Shown here: piece by piece, positions 51,711-60,606 of the stretch
Position numbering within the stretch: position 1 is the stretch's first letter
Layout of the letters: the number at the start of each line of letters is the position of its first letter
Assembly (NCBI RefSeq): GCF_014698995.1
Contig: NZ_JACWZZ010000002.1
Span: forward strand, 372,001-436,000
DNA length: 64,000 bases
DNA from: Hymenobacter duratus
GTDB taxonomy: Bacteria > Bacteroidota > Bacteroidia > Cytophagales > Hymenobacteraceae
Direction of reading: 5' to 3'
The notes under the pieces: generated by a model
The model's database searches: none
The model's input: the letters and a program-made list of their open reading frames with translations, nothing else
Told to the model about the DNA's origin: nothing
Made by a program: the position numbers and the translations under genes

Positions 51711-52793
51711 ATGGCCATTGTGACGAGCCTTTGCGTGGATACGGCCGGGGCGCCGGCTTCCGTGTATCCGCAGCTGCTCGATGTGGGTGCGGAGCAGCGC
51801 CGACGGCTATACTGGCAGTGTACGGTTGTGTTCTTTGCCACATCGGTGCGCTGCAATCCGGGCGTGACGCATGTGTTTTACACGAATGATGAGGCCCCGG
51901 CCAACTGGGGCGGCATCGATTATCGGTCGTTTCTGGAGAAGCTGGGGGTGCAGACGCAGTACCTGCCGTTCGTGGAATTCTGCCCGCCTCCGCACTTCGG
52001 CACGGAGTTCCGGAATGCTTTTTATAAGCTGGAAGTATTGCGGGAGCTGGCCCGGCCCGAGGCGGAAGAAGGCAGTCTGCTTCTGGATTCGGATTGCGTC
52101 TGGACGCGGCCGGCACCAGCGCTGCTGCAGCTATTGCGCCAGCCCGAAACGCTGCTGCTGCTGGACGCCGAGCCCGAGGCCGGCCCCGACACCAAAGTGC
52201 ACGGCCTGAGCCGCCGCGGCATCGGGAACCTGTACCGACAGCTTGACCCGACTTATCCGGCGGCCATACCGCATCATTATGGCGGCGAGATACTGGGTGG
52301 CAGCCGGCAACGGCTGGCGGAAGTAGACCAGGAGCTGCGTACGCTCTGGCATGCCGTGCTGCAGAACTACCCCAGCACCCCGCCCCGCTTTGAGAATGGC
52401 CGCAGCCTTTTCGATGGCGACGAGTACCTGACCAGCTACGTGTACAACCGGCTTGCCAGGCCAGGGGCAGATGCCAGCCCGTTTATCCGCCGCATCTGGA
52501 CCTCCTACCAGAATACCAATGTGCGCCCCACGGATCTGGAGCTGCCCATCTGGCATCTGCCCAACGAAAAGAACCAGGGCCTGCCGCTGCTGTGCCGGCG
52601 CGTGCTGACTCCTGACAGTACTTTCTGGCGCACTCCCACGTCCGAACTAGCCCACTATCTGGGGCGGTTCCTGGGGGTTCCGCGCCCCCTGTGGCAGCCA
52701 CAGCGGCTCTTGGTACTGGCCACCAAACTGCCTCGGCTGCTGGTGCTGGCCCGCCGGCTCTTGGCGCGGCCCGTTGCTCTCACTCCAGGCTAA
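51711..52793 (+). CDS. Putative GT-A-like glycosyltransferase
   Basis: Protein of 360 residues. Near the N-terminus VTHVFYTND and after it EVLRELARPEAEEGSLLLDSDCVW place an acidic DSD motif where GT-A enzymes bind a metal and sugar nucleotide. No membrane segments are seen. The C-terminus is Leu/Arg-rich. I do not recognise the exact family. Its place in the polysaccharide cluster, 112 bp after wzc and 87 bp before the flippase, supports a sugar-transfer role. Donor and acceptor are unknown. Confidence 0.6.
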   Translation: MAIVTSLCVDTAGAPASVYPQLLDVGAEQRRRLYWQCTVVFFATSVRCNPGVTHVFYTNDEAPANWGGIDYRSFLEKLGVQTQYLPFVEFCPPPHFGTEFRNAFYKLEVLRELARPEAEEGSLLLDSDCVWTRPAPALLQLLRQPETLLLLDAEPEAGPDTKVHGLSRRGIGNLYRQLDPTYPAAIPHHYGGEILGGSRQRLAEVDQELRTLWHAVLQNYPSTPPRFENGRSLFDGDEYLTSYVYNRLARPGADASPFIRRIWTSYQNTNVRPTDLELPIWHLPNEKNQGLPLLCRRVLTPDSTFWRTPTSELAHYLGRFLGVPRPLWQPQRLLVLATKLPRLLVLARRLLARPVALTPG

Positions 52794-52880
52794 GCTTGCT
52801 TCTGTTTCCCGCTCTATACTGCCCTGCCGCCCGCCGCCCCCATTTCCCCTGATCTGTAGCTCGTTGCCTCAGCTTCTGCT

Positions 52881-54413
52881 ATGTCTGCATCTGCCTCTTC
52901 CATCCCGGCCAGCACCATTCGTGGGCTTCGTTGGAGCATGATTACCACCGTGGCCATTGCCGGGCTGCAATTCGTGTACTCCGGTATTATGTCGCGCCTG
53001 CTCACCCCCGCCGATTTTGGGCTGATGGGTATGGCCATGGTCGTCATCAGTTTCGGGAGCTATTTTGCCCACATGGGGCTGGAGCAGGCGCTCATTCAGC
53101 GCTCCGACCTGCAACCCGTACACATCCGGGCCACTTCCACCGTAGCTATTGGGCTCGGCATTGTCGTGACGGGCCTGATGTGGGCGCTGGCGCCTCTGGC
53201 AACGCTGCTTTTCAAAGAGCCGGGCGTCGTGCATGTGCTGCGTGGCATGTCGCTCACTTTTTTGCTCAATAGCCTGGGCGCTACCTCGCAGAGCCTGCTG
53301 CGCCGCCGCATGGCGTTTGATTTGCTGGCTCGTATCGAGTTCGGGGCATTTCTAGCGGGCTATGGCGTCATTGGGCTGGGAATGGCCTGGGCTGGCTGGG
53401 GCATCTGGAGCTTGGTAGGCGCCACACTGGCCAACCTGCTTGTGAAGGCCGTTGCGGCCTGGCTGTGTGTCCGGCACAGCCTGCGTCCGCCGCTGCGCTG
53501 GGCACATTATCAGCCGCTGGTCAATTTTGGCGGAGCAGTATCGGTGGTAAGTCTGCTGGAATATTTTGGCTCCAACCTCGACCGGCTGAGCATCGGCCGG
53601 CTGCTGGGCACCTTCACGCTGGGCCTCTACAACCGTACGTTTTTCCTGGTACAGCTGCCCCTCTACCATTTCACCGACAGCATTTCGCGGGTGATGCTGC
53701 CTTCCTACAGCAGTTTGCAGCACGACATTCCGCGCCTCCGGCCGCTCTACCTGACTACGCTCAGCCTATCGGCATGGGTGATGCTGCCGATGGCCGCCGG
53801 CATGGCGGTGGCCGCCGAGCCGCTGGTGCGCGTGGTGCTGGGGCCACAATGGGGCGCGGCGGTGCCGCTGCTTGGGCCACTGGCCCTGATGGTTGGGGCG
53901 CACCTGCTCACCATCTACAGCGGGTCATTGTGTGAGTCATTGGGCCGGCTGCGGTTTAAGGTATGGCTGCAGGTGGGCTTTATTGCGGGCCTGAGTGCGG
54001 GTCTGTGGCTGGCGGCCCCGTATGGGCTCCGCGCCATGGTGTTCACGGTGCTGCTGGCCGAGGTGCTGCGCCACCTCACGTACCAGGTCGCCATTCACCG
54101 CTACCTCCAGATTCCGGCGGCAGGCCTTTGGGGTGCCTACTGGCCCGCGCTATGCACGGCGCTGGTGCTGGCGCTGGTGCTGGGCACCGCACAGAATGGC
54201 CTAGCCCGCCTGGAAGCAGGAGCCCTGCTACAGCTGCTGGTGCTGATGGTGCTGGGAGCCGTAGCGCTGCTGGGCCAGCTGGCAATGCCTTGGAACCGCA
54301 CGGTGCGCATTTCCCTCTACAACGAACTCGAAGGCCACCTCAAGCCCGGCACGATGCGCAACCGCCTGCTCGCCCTGCTGGGCCCGGCGCCTGCCATACT
54401 GCAACCCTCCTGA
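52881..54413 (+). CDS. Oligosaccharide flippase (Wzx/MOP family)
   Basis: Membrane protein of 510 residues with about 12-14 helices. GLRWSMITTVAIAGLQFVYS and RLLTPADFGLMGMAMVVISF are typical of the PST/Wzx branch of the MOP exporter family, which moves lipid-linked repeat units across the inner membrane. The helix around LEYFGSNLDRLSIGRLLG and the following LGLYNRTF are also family-like. It sits between glycosyltransferase genes in the cluster. The repeat unit it carries cannot be inferred. Confidence 0.88.
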   Translation: MSASASSIPASTIRGLRWSMITTVAIAGLQFVYSGIMSRLLTPADFGLMGMAMVVISFGSYFAHMGLEQALIQRSDLQPVHIRATSTVAIGLGIVVTGLMWALAPLATLLFKEPGVVHVLRGMSLTFLLNSLGATSQSLLRRRMAFDLLARIEFGAFLAGYGVIGLGMAWAGWGIWSLVGATLANLLVKAVAAWLCVRHSLRPPLRWAHYQPLVNFGGAVSVVSLLEYFGSNLDRLSIGRLLGTFTLGLYNRTFFLVQLPLYHFTDSISRVMLPSYSSLQHDIPRLRPLYLTTLSLSAWVMLPMAAGMAVAAEPLVRVVLGPQWGAAVPLLGPLALMVGAHLLTIYSGSLCESLGRLRFKVWLQVGFIAGLSAGLWLAAPYGLRAMVFTVLLAEVLRHLTYQVAIHRYLQIPAAGLWGAYWPALCTALVLALVLGTAQNGLARLEAGALLQLLVLMVLGAVALLGQLAMPWNRTVRISLYNELEGHLKPGTMRNRLLALLGPAPAILQPS

Positions 54414-54477
54414 TTTTTCCCCTGGCTGGTAGAACGCCTCTTTCCTCTGCTTTTCACGCTCTGCTCTTTTCCTTCTC

Positions 54478-55731
54478 ATGAAAGTAGGCCTGGCAACTCC
54501 CATCGACATTGAAGTGCTGTGCCCCCACCTCGATTTGCCAGTCGGCACTGTGCCGCCGCAAGGGTTGGGCGGCAGTGCCACTACGCCGCTGGTGCAGGGG
54601 CTGCTGGCAGCCGGGCATACCGTATCTGTCTACACGTTGGGCCGCAACATACCGGAACCTGTTGTGCTGCGTGGCCCACGCCTCACGGTGTATGTGGGGA
54701 ACTTCCGGGCCCGGGCCCGGCAGTACTGCCCCGATATGTTTGAAGCCGAAGCGACTATTATCCGGCAGTTCATCGACCTGGACCAGCCTGATATCGTGCA
54801 TGCGCACTGGGGCTACGAGTTTGCGCGTGGCGCATTGGCCAGCGGCTTTCCGCACCTCATTACCCTGCACGACAACCCCTGGAACGTGCTGCGTTACCAA
54901 CCCGACCTATACCGGATGGTGCGGCTGCTGCTTAAGCTCTGGGTGTTGCGGCGCGGCCAGCATTTCACGGCCGTATCGCCGTACCTGGCGCAGGCGCTGG
55001 AAAGTGCTTCCCGCAAGCTGACGGTAGTACCGAATGCCGTGCTTCCGGCTCCTGGTGGCGTCAAGGTTTTCCCAGCCAAGAAGGTCCGGCGCATTGTGTC
55101 TATCCTCACGGGCTGGTCGGAGCTGAAAAACGCCGCCACCGCGCTGCAGGCCTTCCGGCAGGTACGCGAGCAGCTAGGCCCCGACCTGGAGTACTGGCTC
55201 TACGGCCCCGACTATGGTCCGGGTGAAGCAGCCCAGCAGTGGGCCGAAGAGCAGGGCCTCGCGGCAGGTGTGCAGTTTGGTGGGCTGCTGCCGCACGAGG
55301 AGCTACTGCACTGCCTGCCCACTTTCGATGTGCTGCTGCATCCCTCGCGGGAAGAGTCGTTTGGACTGACGCTGGTGGAAGCCATGCAAGCAGGACTGCC
55401 AGTAGTGGGCGGAAGCCAATCCGGCGCCGTGCCCTGGGTGCTGGAAGGTGGCCGCTGTGGCCTGCTCGCCGACATCAACTCGCCCGCGGCTATTGCCGCT
55501 GCTCTGCTCACACTATTTACGCAGCCCGCCCGCTACGAAGAGCTGAGCGCGCTGGGAGTAGACCGGGTAGCCAACCACTTCTCCCAGGCGGCCGTGACAG
55601 CAGCCTACGAGCGACTCTACCAGCAGGTGTTAGGCTGGAACCAGACAGCCGTACGGCCACTGAAAACGCCAGCTACAGCCTGGCAGCACACTGTCGAACC
55701 CCATTCCGTTGCCCTTTCCCCGTTGTCATGA
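54478..55731 (+). CDS. GT4-family glycosyltransferase
   Basis: Protein of 417 residues with GT-B fold. N-terminal GLGGSATTPLVQGLLAAGH is the acceptor-side glycine loop. SILTGWSELKNAATALQAFR and SREESFGLTLVEAMQAGLPV supply the donor site with the E-x7-E pair of GT4 retaining enzymes. It probably adds one sugar to the lipid-linked unit on the cytoplasmic side. Its stop overlaps the next start (ATGA at 55728-55731). Confidence 0.88.
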   Translation: MKVGLATPIDIEVLCPHLDLPVGTVPPQGLGGSATTPLVQGLLAAGHTVSVYTLGRNIPEPVVLRGPRLTVYVGNFRARARQYCPDMFEAEATIIRQFIDLDQPDIVHAHWGYEFARGALASGFPHLITLHDNPWNVLRYQPDLYRMVRLLLKLWVLRRGQHFTAVSPYLAQALESASRKLTVVPNAVLPAPGGVKVFPAKKVRRIVSILTGWSELKNAATALQAFRQVREQLGPDLEYWLYGPDYGPGEAAQQWAEEQGLAAGVQFGGLLPHEELLHCLPTFDVLLHPSREESFGLTLVEAMQAGLPVVGGSQSGAVPWVLEGGRCGLLADINSPAAIAAALLTLFTQPARYEELSALGVDRVANHFSQAAVTAAYERLYQQVLGWNQTAVRPLKTPATAWQHTVEPHSVALSPLS

Positions 55732-57056
55732 AAATCAATATCCGCTACTGCTATATCGGAGCCCTGCTGGTGCTGTTGCTATCCGACCCGCTGTTTTCGG
55801 AAATATTCACTGGCAAAGCGCCTGAAGGTGACCTGAGCCCACATCCGTCACACGAATTCAACCTTCTGTACGCCAGGTTTTTTGCCGTCATGTGCGTGGC
55901 ACTCAGCGTACTCTACTACCGCTATCTGCGTGGTATGGCACTCGGGGTGTTTTGGGCATCGGTGGCCGCTACGGGGTTGCTGGCCGCCGAGTCGTACTGG
56001 TTTTATGATACACCGATGGTGTATCCGCATGTGTTTCAGAAGCTGCTGGTGCTGTTTGCCATCCCGGCTTTCTATGGCCTGTATGCCCGCGTAGGCCGCA
56101 TCACCCTCGCCGACATCATTCCGATGATATGGGTGGCACTAGCCCTGAATCTGGCGCTGGTGAACCTTGAGGCATTGAGCGTGGGGTCATTCCTGGCGCA
56201 CAACCGGGGGCTGTATGCCTCATCGGTGTACCTGCTGATGCTGCCCTTGCTCTACCATTTCAATGTTTATCTAGAGCAGCGGCAGACCCGGCAGCTGTTG
56301 CTGTTTTTTCTGGCAGCCTTTGCCATCTTCTTCTTCCAGCACCGCACGGTGTGGGTGACATCGGCAGTAGCCCTGGCGCTAAATGCGCTGCTGATAGCCC
56401 GGGCCGCGCCCAAACGCCTGGGCGGCGCGGCACTGCCCACGCTGATAGGAATCCCGCTGCTGGTGGTGTCACTGGCGGCATCCTTCATTCTGGTGTCGTA
56501 CCCGGAAGTGACACAGAAGCTGGCGGCCAACTTCTCTGACATCGAGAACCACAGCACTCAGGGTACCGGCGAGTGGCGGGCCATCCAATTCGATTCCTAC
56601 TGGCCTTTCGTGGAGGATCATCCGGTGCTGGGCATGCGGCTGGCCGGCTTCGAGCTACCAGTGCAGTTCTACAACCCGGAAAGCAACATGCCCTTCTTCG
56701 AGGACGGACACGGCCACAACCTGCACAGCTTCTACCTCGAAACCCTGTTCTACTTCGGGGCGGTGGGCCTGCTGCTGTTTGTGCTGCCGCACCTCCATGT
56801 AGCGGGCCAACTGCTGCGCCGCGTCCCGGCTTCTCCCGAAGCCCTGACTTGGGCGGTTCTCATCGTCACGAATCTGGTGTACGCCTACTCCTACTGCCTG
56901 CCGCCCTTTTTCTACGGCTTCATCGGGTTTGGCCTGTTGCGCATCACGCAGCTGACTGCTACGCCCCAGACGGCCAAAGCCCCCTTGCCACCGCCTGCCC
57001 GGCCACAGCCGGCACCATTTCCTGCAGAAAGCAATTCGTTGCCTTTTCCTGTCTGA
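55728..57056 (+). CDS. O-antigen polymerase/ligase-like membrane protein (Wzy-like)
   Basis: Protein of 442 residues with 10-12 helices. A large loop around residues 270-340 (TQGTGEWRAIQFDSYWPFVEDHPVLG, ending EDGHGHNLHSFYLETLFYFG) is the kind of periplasmic loop that carries catalytic Arg and His residues in Wzy/WaaL-type enzymes. It should join repeat units into polymer. Start at 55728 is chosen because it overlaps the preceding stop and begins a membrane helix (MKINIRYCYIGALLVLLL). The next gene follows after 3 bp. Confidence 0.8.
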   Translation: MKINIRYCYIGALLVLLLSDPLFSEIFTGKAPEGDLSPHPSHEFNLLYARFFAVMCVALSVLYYRYLRGMALGVFWASVAATGLLAAESYWFYDTPMVYPHVFQKLLVLFAIPAFYGLYARVGRITLADIIPMIWVALALNLALVNLEALSVGSFLAHNRGLYASSVYLLMLPLLYHFNVYLEQRQTRQLLLFFLAAFAIFFFQHRTVWVTSAVALALNALLIARAAPKRLGGAALPTLIGIPLLVVSLAASFILVSYPEVTQKLAANFSDIENHSTQGTGEWRAIQFDSYWPFVEDHPVLGMRLAGFELPVQFYNPESNMPFFEDGHGHNLHSFYLETLFYFGAVGLLLFVLPHLHVAGQLLRRVPASPEALTWAVLIVTNLVYAYSYCLPPFFYGFIGFGLLRITQLTATPQTAKAPLPPPARPQPAPFPAESNSLPFPV

Positions 57057-57059
57057 GCT

Positions 57060-58025
57060 ATGCAGTCCTCTCCATTTACTTCGGCCAACCCAAGTCCTGC
57101 TGCGGCGCCTCCACGGGCGGCGGTGTTGTTTATCATCTTCAACCGAGCCGATGTAACGATGCAGGTGCTGGCCGCCATACGGGCAGCCCGCCCGCCACGG
57201 CTCTACGTTGCGGCCGACGGCCCCCGGGCCCAGCGGCCCACCGAGGCTGAAGCCTGCACGGCGGTTCGGGCGCAGGTGCTGGCCGCCATCGATTGGCCCT
57301 GTACGGTTGAGACGCTGTTTCGGGAGCAGAACCTGGGCTGCCGCCGGGCGGTGAGCGAGGCCATCAGCTGGTTTTTTGAGCACGAAGAAAGTGGCATTAT
57401 CCTCGAAGATGACTGCCTGCCGCACCCCAGCTTCTTCCCGTATTGCGAGCAGCTGTTGGAGCAGTATGCCCACGATACCCGCGTGCTGCATATCAGCGGC
57501 AGCAACCTGCTGCGTGGCTGGCACCGCGACCCGGACTACTCCTACTTTTTCTCACAATACGTGGGTATTTGGGGCTGGGCCACCTGGCGCCGGGCCTGGC
57601 AATTCTACGATGCGGCCACGTCGCTGCTGCCCGAGCTGGCCCGCAAAAACTACTTCTGGAACCGTTTTTTCCACCGGCTGGAGCAGCGCTTTGCCCTGCA
57701 GCCTCTTTGGGCCACCCACACGGGCCAGCTGGACACCTGGGACTACCAGTGGGCTTTCACGCTGCTGAGCCAGTCGGGGCTGAGCATCACGCCGGGCGTA
57801 AACCTGATCAGCAACATTGGCTTCGGGGACCAGGCCACCCACACCCACAATACCGACCACCCGTGGGCCAATCTGCCGACCCGGGCGCTGCCGCTGCCGC
57901 TGCGCCACCCACCATTCATGATGCGCGATACGCTGTCGGATTACCGGCAGTGGCGCTCCACACTCCGCGACAAGGCGGTGGCGCGGGTACGGCAGCTGGC
58001 AGCGGTATTTTCCATCACGCTGTAG
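57060..58025 (+). CDS. GT2-like glycosyltransferase
   Basis: Protein of 321 residues. VLFIIFNRADVTMQVLAAIR, YVAADGPRA and IILEDDCLPHPSFFPYCE form a GT-A fold with an EDDC acidic motif; GIWGWATWRRAWQFYD is typical of a GT2-related group often labelled hemolytic protein HlpA-like. No membrane segments. It is separated by 3 bp from the polymerase-like gene, so they are surely co-transcribed. The sugar specificity is unknown. Confidence 0.78.
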   Translation: MQSSPFTSANPSPAAAPPRAAVLFIIFNRADVTMQVLAAIRAARPPRLYVAADGPRAQRPTEAEACTAVRAQVLAAIDWPCTVETLFREQNLGCRRAVSEAISWFFEHEESGIILEDDCLPHPSFFPYCEQLLEQYAHDTRVLHISGSNLLRGWHRDPDYSYFFSQYVGIWGWATWRRAWQFYDAATSLLPELARKNYFWNRFFHRLEQRFALQPLWATHTGQLDTWDYQWAFTLLSQSGLSITPGVNLISNIGFGDQATHTHNTDHPWANLPTRALPLPLRHPPFMMRDTLSDYRQWRSTLRDKAVARVRQLAAVFSITL

Positions 58026-58077
58026 CCACAAGCCTCCTGATTTCTACTTCATACTCACACACTTAAAAGCCACTCGC

Positions 58078-59076
58078 ATGTCGGCAGTTCAGCTCTCCAT
58101 CATCGTTCCTACCTACAACCGCCTGCACGACCTGCAGCGCGTGCTGGGCCAGCTGCAGCGGATGCACCGGCCGCCAGGACTTAGCCTGGAAATCCTTATC
58201 AGCGACAATTCTACCGAGGACGACACGCAACGCTGGGTAGAGCGGGAGCAGCCGGCGGGCATGCTCTACCACCGAAACGCCCGTAACCTGGGCCAATACA
58301 ACAACTGCAACCTAGCGCTGCGGCGTGCACGCGGCGAGTGGGTGCAGATTCTGCACGACGACGACGAAGTAACGCCCGACTACCTGCAGGCCCTTGTTCC
58401 ATACCTCTCCGATCCTGACCTCGTGCTGGTGACCGGCCGGAGCATCTTTGTGGGCACGAATGCCGCCGACGTGCAACAGCAGCACGATTTGCGGCTGCAG
58501 CGGCTACATTTCACGTACCCGGCCCGGCTCAATGGCCGGCAGCTGTTCACCCAAACCCTGCAGTTGGGCTGCCCTTTCATTATTTCGCATTCGCTCATGC
58601 GCCGCAAAGCCGTGTTGGCAGCGGGCAGCTTCAAGGAGCAACTCCGTTACACCGGCGACTTCGACCTGTGGCTCCGCATGATGATGCGCGGCGACTTCCA
58701 ACTCGTGGACGCCGTGATGGGCAACTATCACCTGCATCCCGGCAACCAGATTTCGACCCGCAAAACGCGCTGGGCCATGTATATGGAAAGCTACTGCCAC
58801 GCCCTGTACTATCTGGCCCCCCTGCACCACTACGACCCAGCTGGGGCCGCAACATTTCGCCAGGCACTTTCGAAGGAAGTACCCAAGCTGCAGTTCATAT
58901 CCGGACAGCTGCTGCACAACCCCAGCCTGAGCCGGCGCCTCAACACGCTGCTGCAGCGGCACCAGCTACAGCCCCGCACTACTCCAGCCTCGCTGCCTTA
59001 TATGCTGCTCAATGCGCTGCCTGCAAACCTGGGCGGACAGCTCTACCGCGGGCTGGTAAGCACCATACCGGCCTAA
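58078..59076 (+). CDS. GT2-family glycosyltransferase
   Basis: Protein of 332 residues. IIVPTYNRLHDLQRVLGQL opens the GT-A domain; ISDNSTEDDTQRW and the metal motif HDDDEVTPDYLQ are classic GT2. CPFIISHSLMRRKAVL and FDLWLRMMMRGDFQL are later landmarks. No membrane helices. It follows the previous gene by 52 bp. The sugar and acceptor are not known. Confidence 0.88.
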   Translation: MSAVQLSIIVPTYNRLHDLQRVLGQLQRMHRPPGLSLEILISDNSTEDDTQRWVEREQPAGMLYHRNARNLGQYNNCNLALRRARGEWVQILHDDDEVTPDYLQALVPYLSDPDLVLVTGRSIFVGTNAADVQQQHDLRLQRLHFTYPARLNGRQLFTQTLQLGCPFIISHSLMRRKAVLAAGSFKEQLRYTGDFDLWLRMMMRGDFQLVDAVMGNYHLHPGNQISTRKTRWAMYMESYCHALYYLAPLHHYDPAGAATFRQALSKEVPKLQFISGQLLHNPSLSRRLNTLLQRHQLQPRTTPASLPYMLLNALPANLGGQLYRGLVSTIPA

Positions 59077-59192
59077 AATCCTTGCAGGCACATGGCATAA
59101 TGCGCCAAGCGCTGTAGCAGAGCAGCAGGCTTCGCGGGCGCCATTCCTTCATCAGTAGATAGTTGCTTTTCACATCTCACTCTTTTGCGGCC

Positions 59193-60032
59193 ATGCTGTA
59201 TATCGTCATCCCGGTTTTCAACCGCCTCTCTTACACACGCGCTTGTCTGTATGCGCTGCGGGCCCAGACGGAGCAGGGGTTTCAGACAATTGTGGTGGAT
59301 GATGGCTCGACGGATGGCACGGCCGAGGCCCTAGCCGCCGACTATCCGGAAGTCATTGTTCTGCCCGGCACGGGCTCGTTGTTCTGGACGGCCGGCGTGA
59401 ACCTGGGCCTGCACTATGCGCTGGACCAGGGTGCCAGCTGGCTGATGACCATGAACAACGACGTAGTAGCCTATCCTGATTTCGTGGAGAAAATGATGCA
59501 GGCTGCCCACAGCCGCCCTCCGGCACTGTACGGGGCTTTTGAGCTGGACGCCCGCACCCAGGCGCCGGTATATGCCGGCGGCTGGCTCAACTGGCGCACC
59601 GGCAGCTTCCGGCGGCTGCTCGACGATGTGCCGCCGGACCAGCGCCAGGGCCAGTACCCCACTGAGTGCCTGCCAGGCCGCGGATTACTCATTCCGCGCG
59701 TTGTGTTTGAGCGTATCGGTCTGTTTGCGGCTGAGCTGCTCCCGCATTACTACGCCGACTACGACTTTACTCATCAGGCGCGGCTGGCGGGGTTTGAGGT
59801 GTATCTGAATTTTGACGCCTGCCTCGGCACCTACCCCGACGAAAGCGGCGACCAGCACAACCGGCAGCAACGCACCCTACGCAACTACTACCAGCACCTG
59901 TTCAGCATCCGGGGTGGCGCCAACCTGCGGGACTTCACGTGGTTTGCACGGCGAAACTGCCCCCCGCGCGACTTACCGCTGTGCCTGCTCACGGGCTATT
60001 CGCGCCGATTGGTGGGCTACTTTCTGAAGTGA
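59193..60032 (+). CDS. GT2-family glycosyltransferase (rhamnosyltransferase-like)
   Basis: Protein of 279 residues. MLYIVIPVFNRLSYTRACL, IVVDDGSTDGTAE and the metal motif TMNNDVVAYPDF show a GT2 fold, and GRGLLIPRVVFERIG resembles enzymes annotated as rhamnosyl- or galactofuranosyl-transferases. ATG 59193 is chosen over 59163 because the fold starts there. It closes the plus-strand run of transferases. The next plus-strand gene is preceded by its own AT-rich promoter region. Confidence 0.85.
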   Translation: MLYIVIPVFNRLSYTRACLYALRAQTEQGFQTIVVDDGSTDGTAEALAADYPEVIVLPGTGSLFWTAGVNLGLHYALDQGASWLMTMNNDVVAYPDFVEKMMQAAHSRPPALYGAFELDARTQAPVYAGGWLNWRTGSFRRLLDDVPPDQRQGQYPTECLPGRGLLIPRVVFERIGLFAAELLPHYYADYDFTHQARLAGFEVYLNFDACLGTYPDESGDQHNRQQRTLRNYYQHLFSIRGGANLRDFTWFARRNCPPRDLPLCLLTGYSRRLVGYFLK

Positions 60033-60600
60033 GCCGGCTTTACCGCACCTATGCTACAGTAGGCCAGCTCTGTTCCACCCAGGTAGAAGCAGAACTGCTG
60101 TGACTTTTTTGGCTGTCGGCCCCGCCTGTTCATGCTGTTCGGACAACTATACAAGGCAGGCCGATGGTTTGATTTTGATATTGAGTAGAACAATACGCCT
60201 GGCTTGCCACCAAATTGAGTCTGGTCTGTTACAAAATTCCGGTCTTTTCCAGCATCGCCTTTCTGCATCAATCAAAATTGAACGCAAGGCAGTATGATTC
60301 AAATCCTTACCCGCAATAATTCAACCTTAGCCGGGGCATTACTCTAAACTCCTATTCCGACAAAAAATATTTCTACTATCCACAAGCAATAATTCAATTT
60401 TTCAAAATGCACTTGTACGCACTATACCGGTCATATTACATAATTTTTCCAATACATGAACCTTTATATACTTTCTATATGTATGCCTTTACTACATAGT
60501 TACGCTGGTTTAATCATTCATGAAGTGAACATGAATTAAGTTTTTCTGCGTAACTTTGCCTTACTCAAAACAACCTTTACGCTCTTTCACCTCTTAAAAA
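60033..60600. other. 568-bp AT-rich intergenic region
   Basis: It becomes strongly AT-rich after about 60290, unlike the surrounding coding DNA, and ends with the promoter of the beta-helix gene. Between 60033 and 60290 there are short open frames without starts or family motifs; they could be debris of an old gene, but no similarity was recognised. Confidence 0.45.
60551..60558 (+). promoter_or_regulatory. Candidate -7 promoter box of the beta-helix gene
   Basis: TAACTTTG is an exact match to the Bacteroidota TAnnTTTG box, 48 bases before the ATG at 60607. No convincing -33 TTG lies 19-21 bases upstream, where the sequence is AT-rich. Confidence 0.5.
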
Positions 60601-60606
60601 GTGCAA